Assembly (NCBI GenBank): GCA_902461565.1
Contig: CABPYL010000012.1
Span: forward strand, 1 to 64,000
Reading direction: 5' to 3'
DNA length: 64,000 nt
Source of the DNA: an uncultured Porphyromonadaceae bacterium
Lineage (GTDB): Bacteria; Bacteroidota; Bacteroidia; Bacteroidales; Muribaculaceae
Of the stretch, positions 33,219-41,999 are shown one piece after another. The position numbers and the translations under genes are program-made. The first letter of the stretch is position 1, and each line of letters starts with the position of its first letter. The notes below the pieces were generated by a model. The model was not told the DNA's origin, searched no databases, and worked only from the letters and a program-made list of their open reading frames with translations.

Positions 33219-34604
33219 CTATTTGTTCTGCCCTACGATTTTGAGCATTGTATTTCGGATGTCGCAGTTGTTGTTTAGATGGCGGAATTCATCGGCGCCC
33301 ACGCCTATGGCGAACAGAGGTACGGGGTTGCCGCTGTGGCTGGTGGTGGCGAAGTTTATGCCACTGTCCTTGTTGAGGAGCTTGAATACCTCCACGGCAA
33401 AAGCATTAAAGCTGGCGTAGAGCGTTTTCTGGTCGGCGCTGTTGCGCTGCTGGAAAGTCTGGTCGAATTTCTCGCGGAGTTTCTTCTCGTTTTCCTCCGA
33501 TACCTTGATAGGACCGAAAAGTCCCAGATTGTCGGCAAGATACATCTTCATGTCATCCCAGGTATATTCCATGCGGCTCTTGAGCAATGCTTTGCAGTAT
33601 GTGCTGAACTCTTCCTTTGATACTTTCTGGTAGTCGATGTTGCGCAGTCCCCCGCCGGAGTATTTGGGGTGTGTCAGCACAAGGCCGCCAGTATCGTGAT
33701 CGGCGGTTACTACGATCAGCGTCTCCTCGGGATGGGCCAGATAAAAATCGTATGCCACCCGGAGTGCCTGGTCGAAGTTAAGGACTTCCTTTATAGAAGC
33801 GCCGCCGTCGTTACCGTGCAGGGCATGGTCTATGTTACCGCCTTCCACCATCATGAAGAAACGGTCGGGCGAAGTCTTTTCAAGCTGTTTCAGGCATGCC
33901 TCTGCCAGCATGGGCAAGGTGAGGCGTCCGGCGATGGAATCGATCGTGTAACCGATGTTGCTCGATTTCATGTCGTCATTGTTGAGCACGAGCACGCGGT
34001 CCGAGGCGATTTCTTTAATTCCTTTTGGGCCCTGCACAATCTGTACCTTGTTGCGGGCGTACACCTCGGCGATGTCCGTCGGTTTGCCGTCCTTCTCCCA
34101 TCCGTACAGACCCGAGCCTCCGATAAACTGATAGCCCGATTCGGCCATCTGGCAGCAGATCTCGTATCCCATCTTGCGCGAGGGCACGTGTGCATAGAAT
34201 GCGCCCGGCGTTGCGTCGCTGGGCGACACAGAGGTGGTGAGGCCCACGCCCCAGCCTTTGTCGAAAAGTATTTTGGCAATCGAAGTTACTGCGGTGGTGT
34301 CAGGAGCCATTCCAAGCATTCCGTTCTTGGTCTTGGTGCCGCACGACAGAGCCGTACCTGCGGCTGCCGAGTCGGTGATGTCGGAACTTGCCGAATAGGT
34401 AAAACTCCAGCTGTTCACCGGAAACTGAATCATCAGCAAAGGATCGCTGTTGCCGCGGATGGTACGGTTATAGTTCTGTGCGGCCTGTACGGGACCCATG
34501 CCCATACCGTCGCCAATATAATAGAAGATGTATTTGAGCTCGCCTGCCCACGATGTTACTGAGGCAAAGACGAGCGCGGCGGAAAGCAGTCGTTTAAGGT
34601 TCAT
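33219..34604 (-). CDS. Alkaline phosphatase (secreted)
   Basis: A 461-residue phosphomonoesterase of the PhoA-like superfamily with signal peptide MNLKRLLSAALVFASVTSWA. Metal and nucleophile motifs are all visible: YIGDGMG (Asp32), TDSAAAGTA with the nucleophile Ser79, EGGNIDHALHGND, VTADHDTGG and the late TTSHSGNPVPLFA. It acts in the periplasm. Start chosen at 34604; the frame extension to 34637 runs into the GH3-family gene. It starts 1 base after the stop of that gene and is the last member of the lpxA-xseB-GH3-phosphatase unit. Confidence 0.92.
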   Translation of the reverse strand: MNLKRLLSAALVFASVTSWAGELKYIFYYIGDGMGMGPVQAAQNYNRTIRGNSDPLLMIQFPVNSWSFTYSASSDITDSAAAGTALSCGTKTKNGMLGMAPDTTAVTSIAKILFDKGWGVGLTTSVSPSDATPGAFYAHVPSRKMGYEICCQMAESGYQFIGGSGLYGWEKDGKPTDIAEVYARNKVQIVQGPKGIKEIASDRVLVLNNDDMKSSNIGYTIDSIAGRLTLPMLAEACLKQLEKTSPDRFFMMVEGGNIDHALHGNDGGASIKEVLNFDQALRVAYDFYLAHPEETLIVVTADHDTGGLVLTHPKYSGGGLRNIDYQKVSKEEFSTYCKALLKSRMEYTWDDMKMYLADNLGLFGPIKVSEENEKKLREKFDQTFQQRNSADQKTLYASFNAFAVEVFKLLNKDSGINFATTSHSGNPVPLFAIGVGADEFRHLNNNCDIRNTMLKIVGQNK

Positions 34605-34605
34605 T

Positions 34606-36150
34606 TTATGCTGGTTTATATCGGTTAATAATCTCAATTATGGCATCGGCTATGCGGCGGTCGTTGAACAGACGAGGCACTTTGCGCTGTCCGCCGAGGC
34701 GCCCTGTCTGTGCCAGCCACAGATCGAAAGTGCCGCGTGGCGCCTCTACAAGGTCGAGGCGGCCGAGGAAGATATCGCCGCTGCGTTTGGCCTGATAGTC
34801 GGAATTCACCTTCTGCAGTTCCCCGTCAAGGATATCGGCGAAAGCTTCGCTGCCGCATGCGGGCGGCACGGTCCACTCTATAATCCACTGGTGGCGTCCC
34901 TTGGTACGGTCGCCGGTGTATATCGGAGCTGCCGTGTAGTTCGCCGCGTGAGCTCCGGTGAGCGCACATGCGGCAGAAAGGGCGGCGTCGGTGTTCCATA
35001 CCATTACCTCTTCGCCGAATACATTGATATAACTGTTCGTGCGCCCCGCCACGCTTATGCGCAACGGACGCGTGCTGTTTACACGCACGGTGTCGCCCGG
35101 CGAGTAGCGCCACAGACCGTTCGCAGCGGATATTATCAGTTTATATACCCGCCCAGGATCAACTTTCCAGGCCGGTACAGGCGCACCCTGCGCGCCATTT
35201 ATACTGTCGAAAGGCACGAATTCGTAGAATATGCCCGCATCGGCGAGCAGAAGCATACCCGCGTCGGCGTCGCGCGTGTCCTGCACGGCAAAGAAGCCCT
35301 CCGAGGCATTGTAGTTCTCAATGTAGCGCATCTTCGCGGTATCGGTAATGGCCTCATACTGCCGTCGATAAGGCCCGAAGGCTATGCCGCCGTGAAAAAA
35401 CACCTCAAGGTTTGGCCACACATCATGTATTGTGGCGGCACCTGCCTCGGCGATAATGGTACGCAGCAACGTAAGAAACCACGACGGCACACCGCTGATA
35501 TTGGTGATGTCGCTGTGTCTCGAGGCAGCCACGAGCGCAGGCAATTTTTTTGTCCAGTCCTGCATCAGCGCCACATCCTTGCCGGGTACGCGGAAAAGAT
35601 TGGCCACCGGGTTTATGGCCTCGATAAGATTGGCCGACAGGTCGCCTACACGTACGCCGGAACGCAATTCTTTTATCTCGTTGGCAAAACTGCCGCCCAA
35701 AATCAGGCCCTTACCCGCAAACATGCGGCTGTCCGGATACAACGAGAGGTACGATGCCACTGCCTCGGCACCCCCGCGGTAGTGGTTCAGCCGCAGCGAA
35801 GCGTCTGTTACGGGAATATATTTGCTTTTGCCGCCCGACGTGCCGCTGGATTGCGCGAAACGGCGCGTAATTCCTGGCCACAGCACGTTTCCCTCACCGG
35901 CAAGCATACGGTTTACATCCTCGCGGATATTCTCGTATTCAATCTCGGGCACTGCCGAGGCATAATCTTCGTAGCAACACAACTTACCGAAACCGTAGCG
36001 ACGTCCGTATGCTGTATGCGCCGCCTTGTCCAGCAGACGCCGCAACAGACGCCGCTGGATGTCCTCAAGACCGGCAATATCTGCCCACGCATGACGCGCG
36101 GCAACGGCTCGCCGGAATATCAGTCGGGCTATAGGAGTGGCATTTAACAT
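34606..36150 (-). CDS. GH3-family (auxin-responsive promoter-like) acyl-adenylating enzyme
   Basis: A 514-residue member of the GH3 family, which in plants joins amino acids to acyl acids through adenylates and in bacteria is uncharacterised. The ATP-binding loop SSGTSGGKSKYIPVT (about residue 100) is clear, followed by PSWFLTLLRTI, NYNASEGFFAVQD and the late YSPGDTVRV and GRTNSYINVFGEEV motifs. Cytoplasmic, no signal peptide. Start chosen at 36150, 1 base past the xseB stop. Its place in an operon headed by lpxA suggests lipid or envelope chemistry, which is inference. Confidence 0.88.
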   Translation of the reverse strand: MLNATPIARLIFRRAVAARHAWADIAGLEDIQRRLLRRLLDKAAHTAYGRRYGFGKLCCYEDYASAVPEIEYENIREDVNRMLAGEGNVLWPGITRRFAQSSGTSGGKSKYIPVTDASLRLNHYRGGAEAVASYLSLYPDSRMFAGKGLILGGSFANEIKELRSGVRVGDLSANLIEAINPVANLFRVPGKDVALMQDWTKKLPALVAASRHSDITNISGVPSWFLTLLRTIIAEAGAATIHDVWPNLEVFFHGGIAFGPYRRQYEAITDTAKMRYIENYNASEGFFAVQDTRDADAGMLLLADAGIFYEFVPFDSINGAQGAPVPAWKVDPGRVYKLIISAANGLWRYSPGDTVRVNSTRPLRISVAGRTNSYINVFGEEVMVWNTDAALSAACALTGAHAANYTAAPIYTGDRTKGRHQWIIEWTVPPACGSEAFADILDGELQKVNSDYQAKRSGDIFLGRLDLVEAPRGTFDLWLAQTGRLGGQRKVPRLFNDRRIADAIIEIINRYKPA

Positions 36151-36151
36151 C

Positions 36152-36376
36152 TTACTGCTGCAGTGTGCCGTCAAGTTCCTCGAGAACTTTGGCAAGCTCG
36201 CTCTCGGTGCGTGTCAGTTTGGCACGGCAGTAGCTGAGTAGTTCGGCGGCACGACGCGTACGCTCGGCAAGGGTGTCGACATCGCACGCATCGGAACGTA
36301 GAGCCGAAAGAATGCCCTCAAGCTCGGTAAGAGCCTGGGAATATGTCAGTTGTCGGATATCTGGTTGTTCGTTCAT
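36152..36376 (-). CDS. xseB: Exodeoxyribonuclease VII small subunit
   Basis: A 74-residue helical protein with the family pattern TYSQALTELEGILSALRSD ... DVDTLAERTRRAAELLSYCRAKLTRTESEL. XseB binds XseA to form the single-strand exonuclease VII. xseA is not in this window; Bacteroidetes often separate the two. Sits 20 bases after lpxA and 1 base before the GH3-family gene. Confidence 0.92.
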   Translation of the reverse strand: MNEQPDIRQLTYSQALTELEGILSALRSDACDVDTLAERTRRAAELLSYCRAKLTRTESELAKVLEELDGTLQQ

Positions 36377-36396
36377 TGTTTAGTGTTGAAATACGC

Positions 36397-37185
36397 TCAG
36401 TCGCGGTCGAATACGATACCAGCCAACTTCAGATCGTTCGCACGCACGAAATTAAGGATTTCGGCACGCACAGGCGAGTCCTCGATATCTGTTTCGATGC
36501 GTTTGAGGGCATTGAAAACAGAAGTCTGGCACTGATAGATGTGGCGGTAGGCCTTGGCGATATCGTCAATCTGGACCTCTGAGAATCCCGCGTGCTTGCG
36601 CATTATAACTGTGTTGACTCCGTAATAGACCACAGGATTGTGGGCCATGATAACATACGGGGGAACGTTCAGACTGATACGCGTGCCACCCTTTACAAGC
36701 ACAAACTTGCCGATGCGGCATTTCTCATGTACAATAACACCCGACGAAAGTATTGTGCCTTTGTCGATGTTAACGTCGCCTGCGATGCTCACATTGTTGC
36801 CGAGCACGCATCTGTCGCCGATGTGGCTGTCGTGGCCTATATGGCAGTTGGCACAGATAAGACAATCTGCGCCTACCGATGTGCTTTCGCCCGCATGAAT
36901 ACTGCGGTTTATGATAACGTGTTCGCGTATGCGGGTGCCATCACCTATGCGACAGTATGTCTTGTCGCCTTTCCAGCGGAAATCCTGCGGATCGGCGCCG
37001 ACAATGGCGCCCTGGTAAACTTTGACATTCTTTCCGAGAGCTGCACCGCTCACAATGGAAGCATAAGGCATAATCTCGCAGCCGTCGCCAATCTCAGTGT
37101 CGGCGGCGATATACGCAAACGGATGGACTGTTACGTCTTTGCCAAGTTTGGCCGACGGATCTACATAGGCTAATGGACTAATCAT
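36397..37185 (-). CDS. lpxA: UDP-N-acetylglucosamine acyltransferase (LpxA)
   Basis: A 262-residue trimeric left-handed beta-helix enzyme that puts the first acyl chain on UDP-GlcNAc in lipid A synthesis. The hexapeptide repeats are regular, with NCHIGHDSHIG giving the catalytic His (residue 118, matching E. coli His125) and VIVHEKC the second conserved His. The tail VPPYVIMAHNPVVYYGVN and the C-terminal helices match LpxA. Start at 37185 chosen because the promoter at 37216-37246 overlaps the longer frame. No lpxC/fabZ gene precedes it, so a second, specialised LpxA cannot be excluded. Confidence 0.88.
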   Translation of the reverse strand: MISPLAYVDPSAKLGKDVTVHPFAYIAADTEIGDGCEIMPYASIVSGAALGKNVKVYQGAIVGADPQDFRWKGDKTYCRIGDGTRIREHVIINRSIHAGESTSVGADCLICANCHIGHDSHIGDRCVLGNNVSIAGDVNIDKGTILSSGVIVHEKCRIGKFVLVKGGTRISLNVPPYVIMAHNPVVYYGVNTVIMRKHAGFSEVQIDDIAKAYRHIYQCQTSVFNALKRIETDIEDSPVRAEILNFVRANDLKLAGIVFDRD

Positions 37186-37215
37186 GGCGTATTCGTTTTT
37201 GGTGATTTTGTACCC

Positions 37216-37246
37216 CAAAGTTAGCCCAAAAATTTAAACCCGCAAA
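37216..37246 (-). promoter_or_regulatory. Promoter of the lpxA-xseB-GH3-phosphatase operon
   Basis: On the minus strand TTTG (37246-37243), 19 bp, TAACTTTG (37223-37216), about 30 bases before the lpxA ATG at 37185. Confidence 0.75.
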
Positions 37247-37291
37247 ATTTCCCCACAAAAATCAGCATCTGAATTCAAGAGCCTATTAAAG

Positions 37292-37317
37292 AAAAAGGCC
37301 GCGCGATGCGCGGCCTT
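37292..37317 (-). terminator. Terminator of tRNA-Gln
   Basis: Stem AAGGCCGCGC/GCGCGGCCTT with a 3-base loop. On the minus strand it is followed by TTTTC. Confidence 0.85.
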
Positions 37318-37318
37318 G

Positions 37319-37389
37319 TAGCCTTACCAGGATTCGAACCTAGACAGACAGTACCAAAAACTGTAGTGCTACCATTACACCATAAGGCT
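37319..37389 (-). tRNA. tRNA-Gln (anticodon TTG)
   Basis: 71 nt. Acceptor AGCCTTA/TAAGGCT, D arm GGTGTAATGGTAGCAC, anticodon stem ACAGT/ACTGT with loop TTTTGGT (anticodon TTG), T arm CTAGGTTCGAATCCTGG and discriminator A. Confidence 0.92.
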
Positions 37390-37425
37390 ATCGTTCGCCC
37401 AACTCATACAGGAGCTAAAGCACTG

Positions 37426-37457
37426 CAAAATTAGTCAAGATTTTTAGAATCACCAAA
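37426..37457 (-). promoter_or_regulatory. Promoter of tRNA-Gln
   Basis: On the minus strand TTTG (37457-37454), 20 bp, TAATTTTG (37433-37426), 37 bases before the tRNA. Confidence 0.7.
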
Positions 37458-37490
37458 TTTCGGAACATTTTTCTCCGGTTTTCGCCCTAT

Positions 37491-37540
37491 AAAGATAAAA
37501 CGACGGCAACCCGCGCGCAGGCTGCCGTCGTTTTATCTTT
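37491..37540 (-). terminator. Very long perfect terminator stem after the Omp28-like gene
   Basis: An 18-bp perfect stem (AAAGATAAAACGACGGCA against TGCCGTCGTTTTATCTTT) with a 14-base loop, 17 bases past the stop codon at 37557. The A/T ends make it usable in both directions. Confidence 0.88.
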
Positions 37541-37556
37541 TATGTTTTAATCTGCG

Positions 37557-39410
37557 TCAGCGGATTAAGACCTTGGATACGCTGGCGCCTTTGCGCACGA
37601 TATACATACCGTTGGAGGGGTTGGCCACGCGCACGCCCTGGAGGTTGTAGTATTCCGCAGGAGCGTTATTTTCAGTCTCTACCACCTCTACGCCGGCTTC
37701 CTTACCGGGATACCATTGGCCGGCATTGACAATCTCGCCGGTGTTGCCGTTCACTATCATGCCGATAACACGGTACGTGCTGCCGGTGAGTTTTGCCTTC
37801 GAGAATTTATTGGAGTACGTGTAAACGGTATTCTTCTCAATTTTTTCGGGCAGACTGCCGTTTATACCGGGGAAACCAAGTATTGCACGGCACACATCGT
37901 TAAACATAGTGGATACGGACGAACCTTTGTTCTCCCAGCCGTCCATCTGTTTTCCGCTTCCGGCGAAGTAATTGTGCTGGGTGTAAGGACCAACATTGTC
38001 CTCTACGAGAACGAATGCCATATAATGCTGAACCGACAGGGGCTGAACGAACTCGGCGGCGGCTGTGAACTCTATGTTTTCGCCGTCCTCCGTGGCATCG
38101 ATATTAATCTGGCAGTATGCAGGATAGGAAGTATATTCGTCATAAAGCCTGTTCACGAAGTTCTGGATGGCGGAATATGAACTTGTGGGAGTATACTCGT
38201 CGAGACGGTTGGTAATGGTGTACGGGAAACCGGTAACATAGTTGTTGATGAACTGCTGGTTTCCGGCCATTTCATCTTCGTTGTGGTAAGCTATACGCAG
38301 GAAGCGGTCGGGATAGGTCTTGGCTACATATTCCAGGAATACGATGCCGCCGGGACACCATCCGCACCATGTACCGGTACCTTCCTCTACAACGAGGGTG
38401 CGGTCGTAGCCCTCGGAGTATACCATAACGGTACCTTCAACAGAAGACGGACGTCCTATTTCCTCGCCGTTGAGTTTTACTATCTCAACTTTTACTGTTT
38501 TCTCGCCATCGTTATTAAACGGAATACCCGTAACATTGACAGCTCGGCTTACAGAGGGAGCCAGCGGCGACGAAAGAGTTATTTCGGCATCGGCAGGAGT
38601 CTCGTCGCCAACGGTGGTACGTACGGTGAGAGACTCGATGTTGGCAAGACCCACATTCCTGAATGTGAGTTGTATGTCGCTTGTCTCGCCTGTGCGTACA
38701 TACGAGGGGAACGCAGCGGTAGTGATGTTGGCAAGCAACTGCGGCAGGCTCTCGCCGGTGATTACCACACCGGCCGAGAGAGAACCTATCTCGTCGCCGG
38801 CAACGTACCATTCGGCGGGGCGGCTCTCGGTATCGGACATGCCGTAGATCAGATTGGAAGGCGTGGCCGGAGTATTATCTGTAGGGACATAGTAGCCGCG
38901 GCTGGGAGCTGCGAACGAGTAGCCTATATAAACAGTTTTTGCTTCGTCAAGAACATAGGGTGTGTCGAGAGTGAAAGTGCCTTCGGCATAGGGTTTGGCG
39001 CCAAGACGGCCGGTTCCTTTTACTTCGGGTTCGCCGTTGAGATCCGATGTAATGAAATATGTTACGTCGCGCACATTGTTCATCATGCCTGTTGAGCCAC
39101 CGCGCAGATTCACTGCGGTGATACTGTTGCCCACATACGTGGCAACATCTTCCTTGCGGAATTCAAAAGCAAGATATATGGTTGTTTTGCCTGCAGTGGT
39201 ACCATTAAGCCCGTACGCTGTACTCATGCCGTCGGCATACGAGAATGTCATCGACTGTTCGGCGCGGCTCTGCGGCGCCTTGGCCATCGGAAGGTTGCCG
39301 ACTGTCTCTCCGGCAGTGAAGGCATCGGCCTTCTGCTGGAACACGGTGTTTGCGCCGGCCGAGGCAATGCCAAGAAGCGCGGCACAGAAAAGAAGTATAG
39401 TTTTTTTCAT
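37557..39410 (-). CDS. Omp28-like secreted protein with thioredoxin-type CxxC and type IX-like tail
   Basis: A 617-residue exported protein: signal MKKTILLFCAALLGIASAGA, a jelly-roll-like N-terminal half, an Ig-like middle, then an Omp28-related domain opening TLVVEEGTGTWCGWCPGGIVFLEYVAK, where CGWC resembles a thioredoxin redox site. The end, YYNLQGVRVANPSNGMYIVRKG, is a common Bacteroidales surface-sorting tail. Omp28 family members are outer-membrane lipoproteins or secreted; this one has no lipobox. Function is unknown; an oxidoreductase or disulfide role is inferred. Start chosen at 39410. Own promoter and strong terminator: a single-gene unit. Confidence 0.85.
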   Translation of the reverse strand: MKKTILLFCAALLGIASAGANTVFQQKADAFTAGETVGNLPMAKAPQSRAEQSMTFSYADGMSTAYGLNGTTAGKTTIYLAFEFRKEDVATYVGNSITAVNLRGGSTGMMNNVRDVTYFITSDLNGEPEVKGTGRLGAKPYAEGTFTLDTPYVLDEAKTVYIGYSFAAPSRGYYVPTDNTPATPSNLIYGMSDTESRPAEWYVAGDEIGSLSAGVVITGESLPQLLANITTAAFPSYVRTGETSDIQLTFRNVGLANIESLTVRTTVGDETPADAEITLSSPLAPSVSRAVNVTGIPFNNDGEKTVKVEIVKLNGEEIGRPSSVEGTVMVYSEGYDRTLVVEEGTGTWCGWCPGGIVFLEYVAKTYPDRFLRIAYHNEDEMAGNQQFINNYVTGFPYTITNRLDEYTPTSSYSAIQNFVNRLYDEYTSYPAYCQINIDATEDGENIEFTAAAEFVQPLSVQHYMAFVLVEDNVGPYTQHNYFAGSGKQMDGWENKGSSVSTMFNDVCRAILGFPGINGSLPEKIEKNTVYTYSNKFSKAKLTGSTYRVIGMIVNGNTGEIVNAGQWYPGKEAGVEVVETENNAPAEYYNLQGVRVANPSNGMYIVRKGASVSKVLIR

Positions 39411-39474
39411 TTGGAAAAGATTATGAATTATTCGGGAATGATATGACAGCGCCGGAAAACCGGATACTTTTGTG

Positions 39475-39505
39475 CAAAAGTACGCTAATTTCTGCAATTA
39501 TCAAA
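39475..39505 (-). promoter_or_regulatory. Promoter of the Omp28-like gene
   Basis: On the minus strand TTTG (39505-39502), 19 bp, TACTTTTG (39482-39475), giving a leader of about 60 nt. Confidence 0.7.
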
Positions 39506-39523
39506 CAAAACGCCACAAATTAA

Positions 39524-39559
39524 CAAAAATATGGCGCGGACTGATGTCTCAGCCGCGCC
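39524..39559 (-). terminator. Terminator of der
   Basis: On the minus strand GGCGCGG and CCGCGCC, with inner pairs CTGA/TCAG, are followed by ATATTTTTG. It lies 22 bases past the der stop. Confidence 0.8.
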
Positions 39560-39581
39560 TGAAATACTGTTGGCTGCGTTT

Positions 39582-40898
39582 TTATTTCTCGCGCATGAAC
39601 ACGTTTATAGGAGTACCCGTAAAGTTCCAGTGCTCGCGTATCTTGTTTTCAAGATACCTCCGGTAGGGTTCCTTTACCCACTGGGGCAGGTTGCAGAAGA
39701 ATATGAACGTAGGTACCTGCGAACCCTTTAGCATGGTAATATACTTTATTTTCACGAACTTGCCTTTGTTGCTTGGCGGCGGATAAGCGGCGATATCCTC
39801 CTGCAGGGTGTTGTTCAGCTGCGATGTCGGCACGGTACGCTTGCGGTTTTCGTATACCTCGATAGCGGTTTCCAGCACCTTGAATATACGCTGTTTGGTA
39901 AGCGCCGAAGTAAAGATTATGGGGAAGTCTACAAAGGGAGCGAAGCGGTTGCGTATCGCGTCCTGATAGTGCTTGATCGCGGCGGTAGACTTGTCCTCCA
40001 TAAGGTCCCACTTATTCACGACAACCACAAGGCCTTTCTTGTTTTTCTGTATCAGCGAGAAGATGTTAACGTCCTGTGCCTCTATGCCGCGGGTGGCGTC
40101 GATAAGCAGGATACAGACATCTGATGCCTCGATGGCGCGGATAGAGCGGATAACGGAGTAATATTCGATATCCTCGTTCACCTTGTTCTTTTTACGGATA
40201 CCGGCAGTGTCCACAAGATAGAAATCGAAGCCAAACTTATTGTATCGGGTATATATGGAGTCGCGGGTCGTGCCGGCGATATCGGTAACGATATGCCTGT
40301 CCTCACCGATGAAAGCATTTATAAGCGACGATTTGCCTGCGTTGGGGCGCCCTACAATGGCAAACTTGGGAATATCATCCAGGGCGGCGGCATCATCATC
40401 GGCCTCGGGAAGATCCTTTACCACTTCGTCGAGCAAGTCGCCTGTGCCATAGCCGTTTATTGCCGATACTGGATAGGGATCTCCTAACCCGAGGGAATAG
40501 AACTCGGGAACATTGTACACCCATTCGTTGGAATCCACTTTGTTGGCCACAAGAATAACGGGCTTTTTGGAGCGGCGCAGTATTTCGGCCACATGGTCGT
40601 CCAGGTCGGTTACGCCGTTCATGGCGTCGACCACAAATAGGGTTACATCAGCCTGTTCGATGGCAAGTTCCACCTGCTTGTTTATCTCCGATTCGAAAAC
40701 ATCTTCCGAGTTGACCACCCAACCGCCGGTATCTACGATGGAGAATTCCTTACCGTTCCAGTCTACCTTGCCGTACTGGCGGTCGCGGGTTGTGCCGGCT
40801 GTAGGGTCGGTGATGGCTGTACGCGTTTGCGTGAGCCTGTTAAAGAGGGTGGATTTGCCCACGTTGGGGCGTCCTACGATAGCTACGAGTTGTCCCAT
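39582..40898 (-). CDS. der: Ribosome-assembly GTPase Der (EngA)
   Basis: A 438-residue double GTPase needed for 50S subunit assembly. Two G domains are visible: VGRPNVGKSTLFN with DTGG, NKVD (residues about 7-125), and VGRPNAGKSSLIN with DTAGI, NKWD (about 178-300). The C-terminal KH-like domain ends LENKIREHWNFTGTPINVFMREK. It has its own promoter just behind era, although the genes may also be co-transcribed. Confidence 0.97.
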   Translation of the reverse strand: MGQLVAIVGRPNVGKSTLFNRLTQTRTAITDPTAGTTRDRQYGKVDWNGKEFSIVDTGGWVVNSEDVFESEINKQVELAIEQADVTLFVVDAMNGVTDLDDHVAEILRRSKKPVILVANKVDSNEWVYNVPEFYSLGLGDPYPVSAINGYGTGDLLDEVVKDLPEADDDAAALDDIPKFAIVGRPNAGKSSLINAFIGEDRHIVTDIAGTTRDSIYTRYNKFGFDFYLVDTAGIRKKNKVNEDIEYYSVIRSIRAIEASDVCILLIDATRGIEAQDVNIFSLIQKNKKGLVVVVNKWDLMEDKSTAAIKHYQDAIRNRFAPFVDFPIIFTSALTKQRIFKVLETAIEVYENRKRTVPTSQLNNTLQEDIAAYPPPSNKGKFVKIKYITMLKGSQVPTFIFFCNLPQWVKEPYRRYLENKIREHWNFTGTPINVFMREK

Positions 40899-40923
40899 AG
40901 TTGAAATGCTAATATATTTTATG

Positions 40924-40955
40924 CAAATTTAGCCAAAAATTTCGGTGTGGGCAAA
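40924..40955 (-). promoter_or_regulatory. Promoter of der
   Basis: On the minus strand TTTG (40955-40952), 20 bp, TAAATTTG (40931-40924). It lies between the era stop (40963) and the der start. Confidence 0.7.
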
Positions 40956-40962
40956 CCAGGAA

Positions 40963-41910
40963 TCATTCTATGTACCCGAACTGACGGAGTTTTGCCTCGC
41001 GGTTGCGCCAGTTGGGCTCTACCTTTACAAACATTTCCAGATATACGTTCTTGCCGAAGAACTTTTCGATATCCTGACGCGCCTGGATACCCACTTTCTT
41101 CAGCATCGAGCCTCCTTTACCGATGATAATGCCTTTCTGGCTGTCGCGTTCCACGTATATTACCGCCATGATGTGGATGGAATTCTCTTTTTCCTCGAAT
41201 TTCTCCACTATCACTTCTGTGGAATAAGGAACCTCTTTTTCATAGTCCAGCAGGATTTTCTCGCGAATGATTTCTGTAACGAAGAATCGCGCGGGTTTGT
41301 CAGTAAGTGCGTCCTTCCCAAAATATGGCTCGCCTGCGGGCAGAAGCTCCACAATGCGGTTCATCAGGTTGGTAACGTTGAAGTGTTCTGTGGCCGACGT
41401 GGGGAATATCTCGGCCTGAGGCAGACGCTGCCGCCATTTTTCAACAATGGCATCAAGCTCGCCGTTGCCCTTGAGGAGATCTATCTTGTTTATCACCAGC
41501 AGCACGGGAATTTTCTCTTTGGCGACCTTTGCAAGAAAATCGGCGTTTTTCTCGGGGTCCTCCACTACATCGGTAACGTAAATAAGGATGTCGGCGTCAG
41601 TGAGCGCTCCCTCGCTGAAAGCGAGCATACCTTCCTGCATCTTATATTTGGGCTTGAGCACGCCCGGAGTATCCGAGAACACAATCTGATATTCAGGAGT
41701 GTTTACAATACCCATTATGCGGTGCCGCGTCGTCTGCGCCTTGGAGGTGATTATGCTTATGCGCTCTCCCACAAGGTCGTTCATCAGCGTGGATTTGCCT
41801 ACGTTGGGGTTGCCGACAATGTTTACGAAGCCGGATTTATGTATCGGCGCAACTGGAAGGTCTTTTTCATCGGCGGGTGTGAGCACGCCTTCGGGATTAG
41901 TTGTATTCAT
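40963..41910 (-). CDS. era: GTPase Era
   Basis: A 315-residue GTPase that binds 16S rRNA and matures the 30S subunit. G1 is VGNPNVGKSTLMN, G3 DTPGV, G4 NKID, and the C-terminal KH domain reads RDSQKGIIIGKGGSMLKKVG. An N-terminal stretch of about 25 residues (MNTTNPEGVLTPADEKD...) precedes the G domain. Start chosen at 41910; the longer frame runs through a hairpin. It is 89 bases after fabH. Confidence 0.96.
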   Translation of the reverse strand: MNTTNPEGVLTPADEKDLPVAPIHKSGFVNIVGNPNVGKSTLMNDLVGERISIITSKAQTTRHRIMGIVNTPEYQIVFSDTPGVLKPKYKMQEGMLAFSEGALTDADILIYVTDVVEDPEKNADFLAKVAKEKIPVLLVINKIDLLKGNGELDAIVEKWRQRLPQAEIFPTSATEHFNVTNLMNRIVELLPAGEPYFGKDALTDKPARFFVTEIIREKILLDYEKEVPYSTEVIVEKFEEKENSIHIMAVIYVERDSQKGIIIGKGGSMLKKVGIQARQDIEKFFGKNVYLEMFVKVEPNWRNREAKLRQFGYIE

Positions 41911-41944
41911 GTTGTTATGTACTTTTAATTCCTTTATATAACAA

Positions 41945-41969
41945 GAATAGCACCGATAAAGTGCTATTC
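41945..41969 (-). terminator. Hairpin between fabH and era
   Basis: GAATAGCAC, loop CGATAAA, GTGCTATTC. On the minus strand it is followed by a weakly T-rich TTGTTATATAA. It may be a partial terminator or attenuator after fabH. Confidence 0.5.
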
Positions 41970-41999
41970 CTGCTATAATTTTTCCCAAAAAGGTATGTA

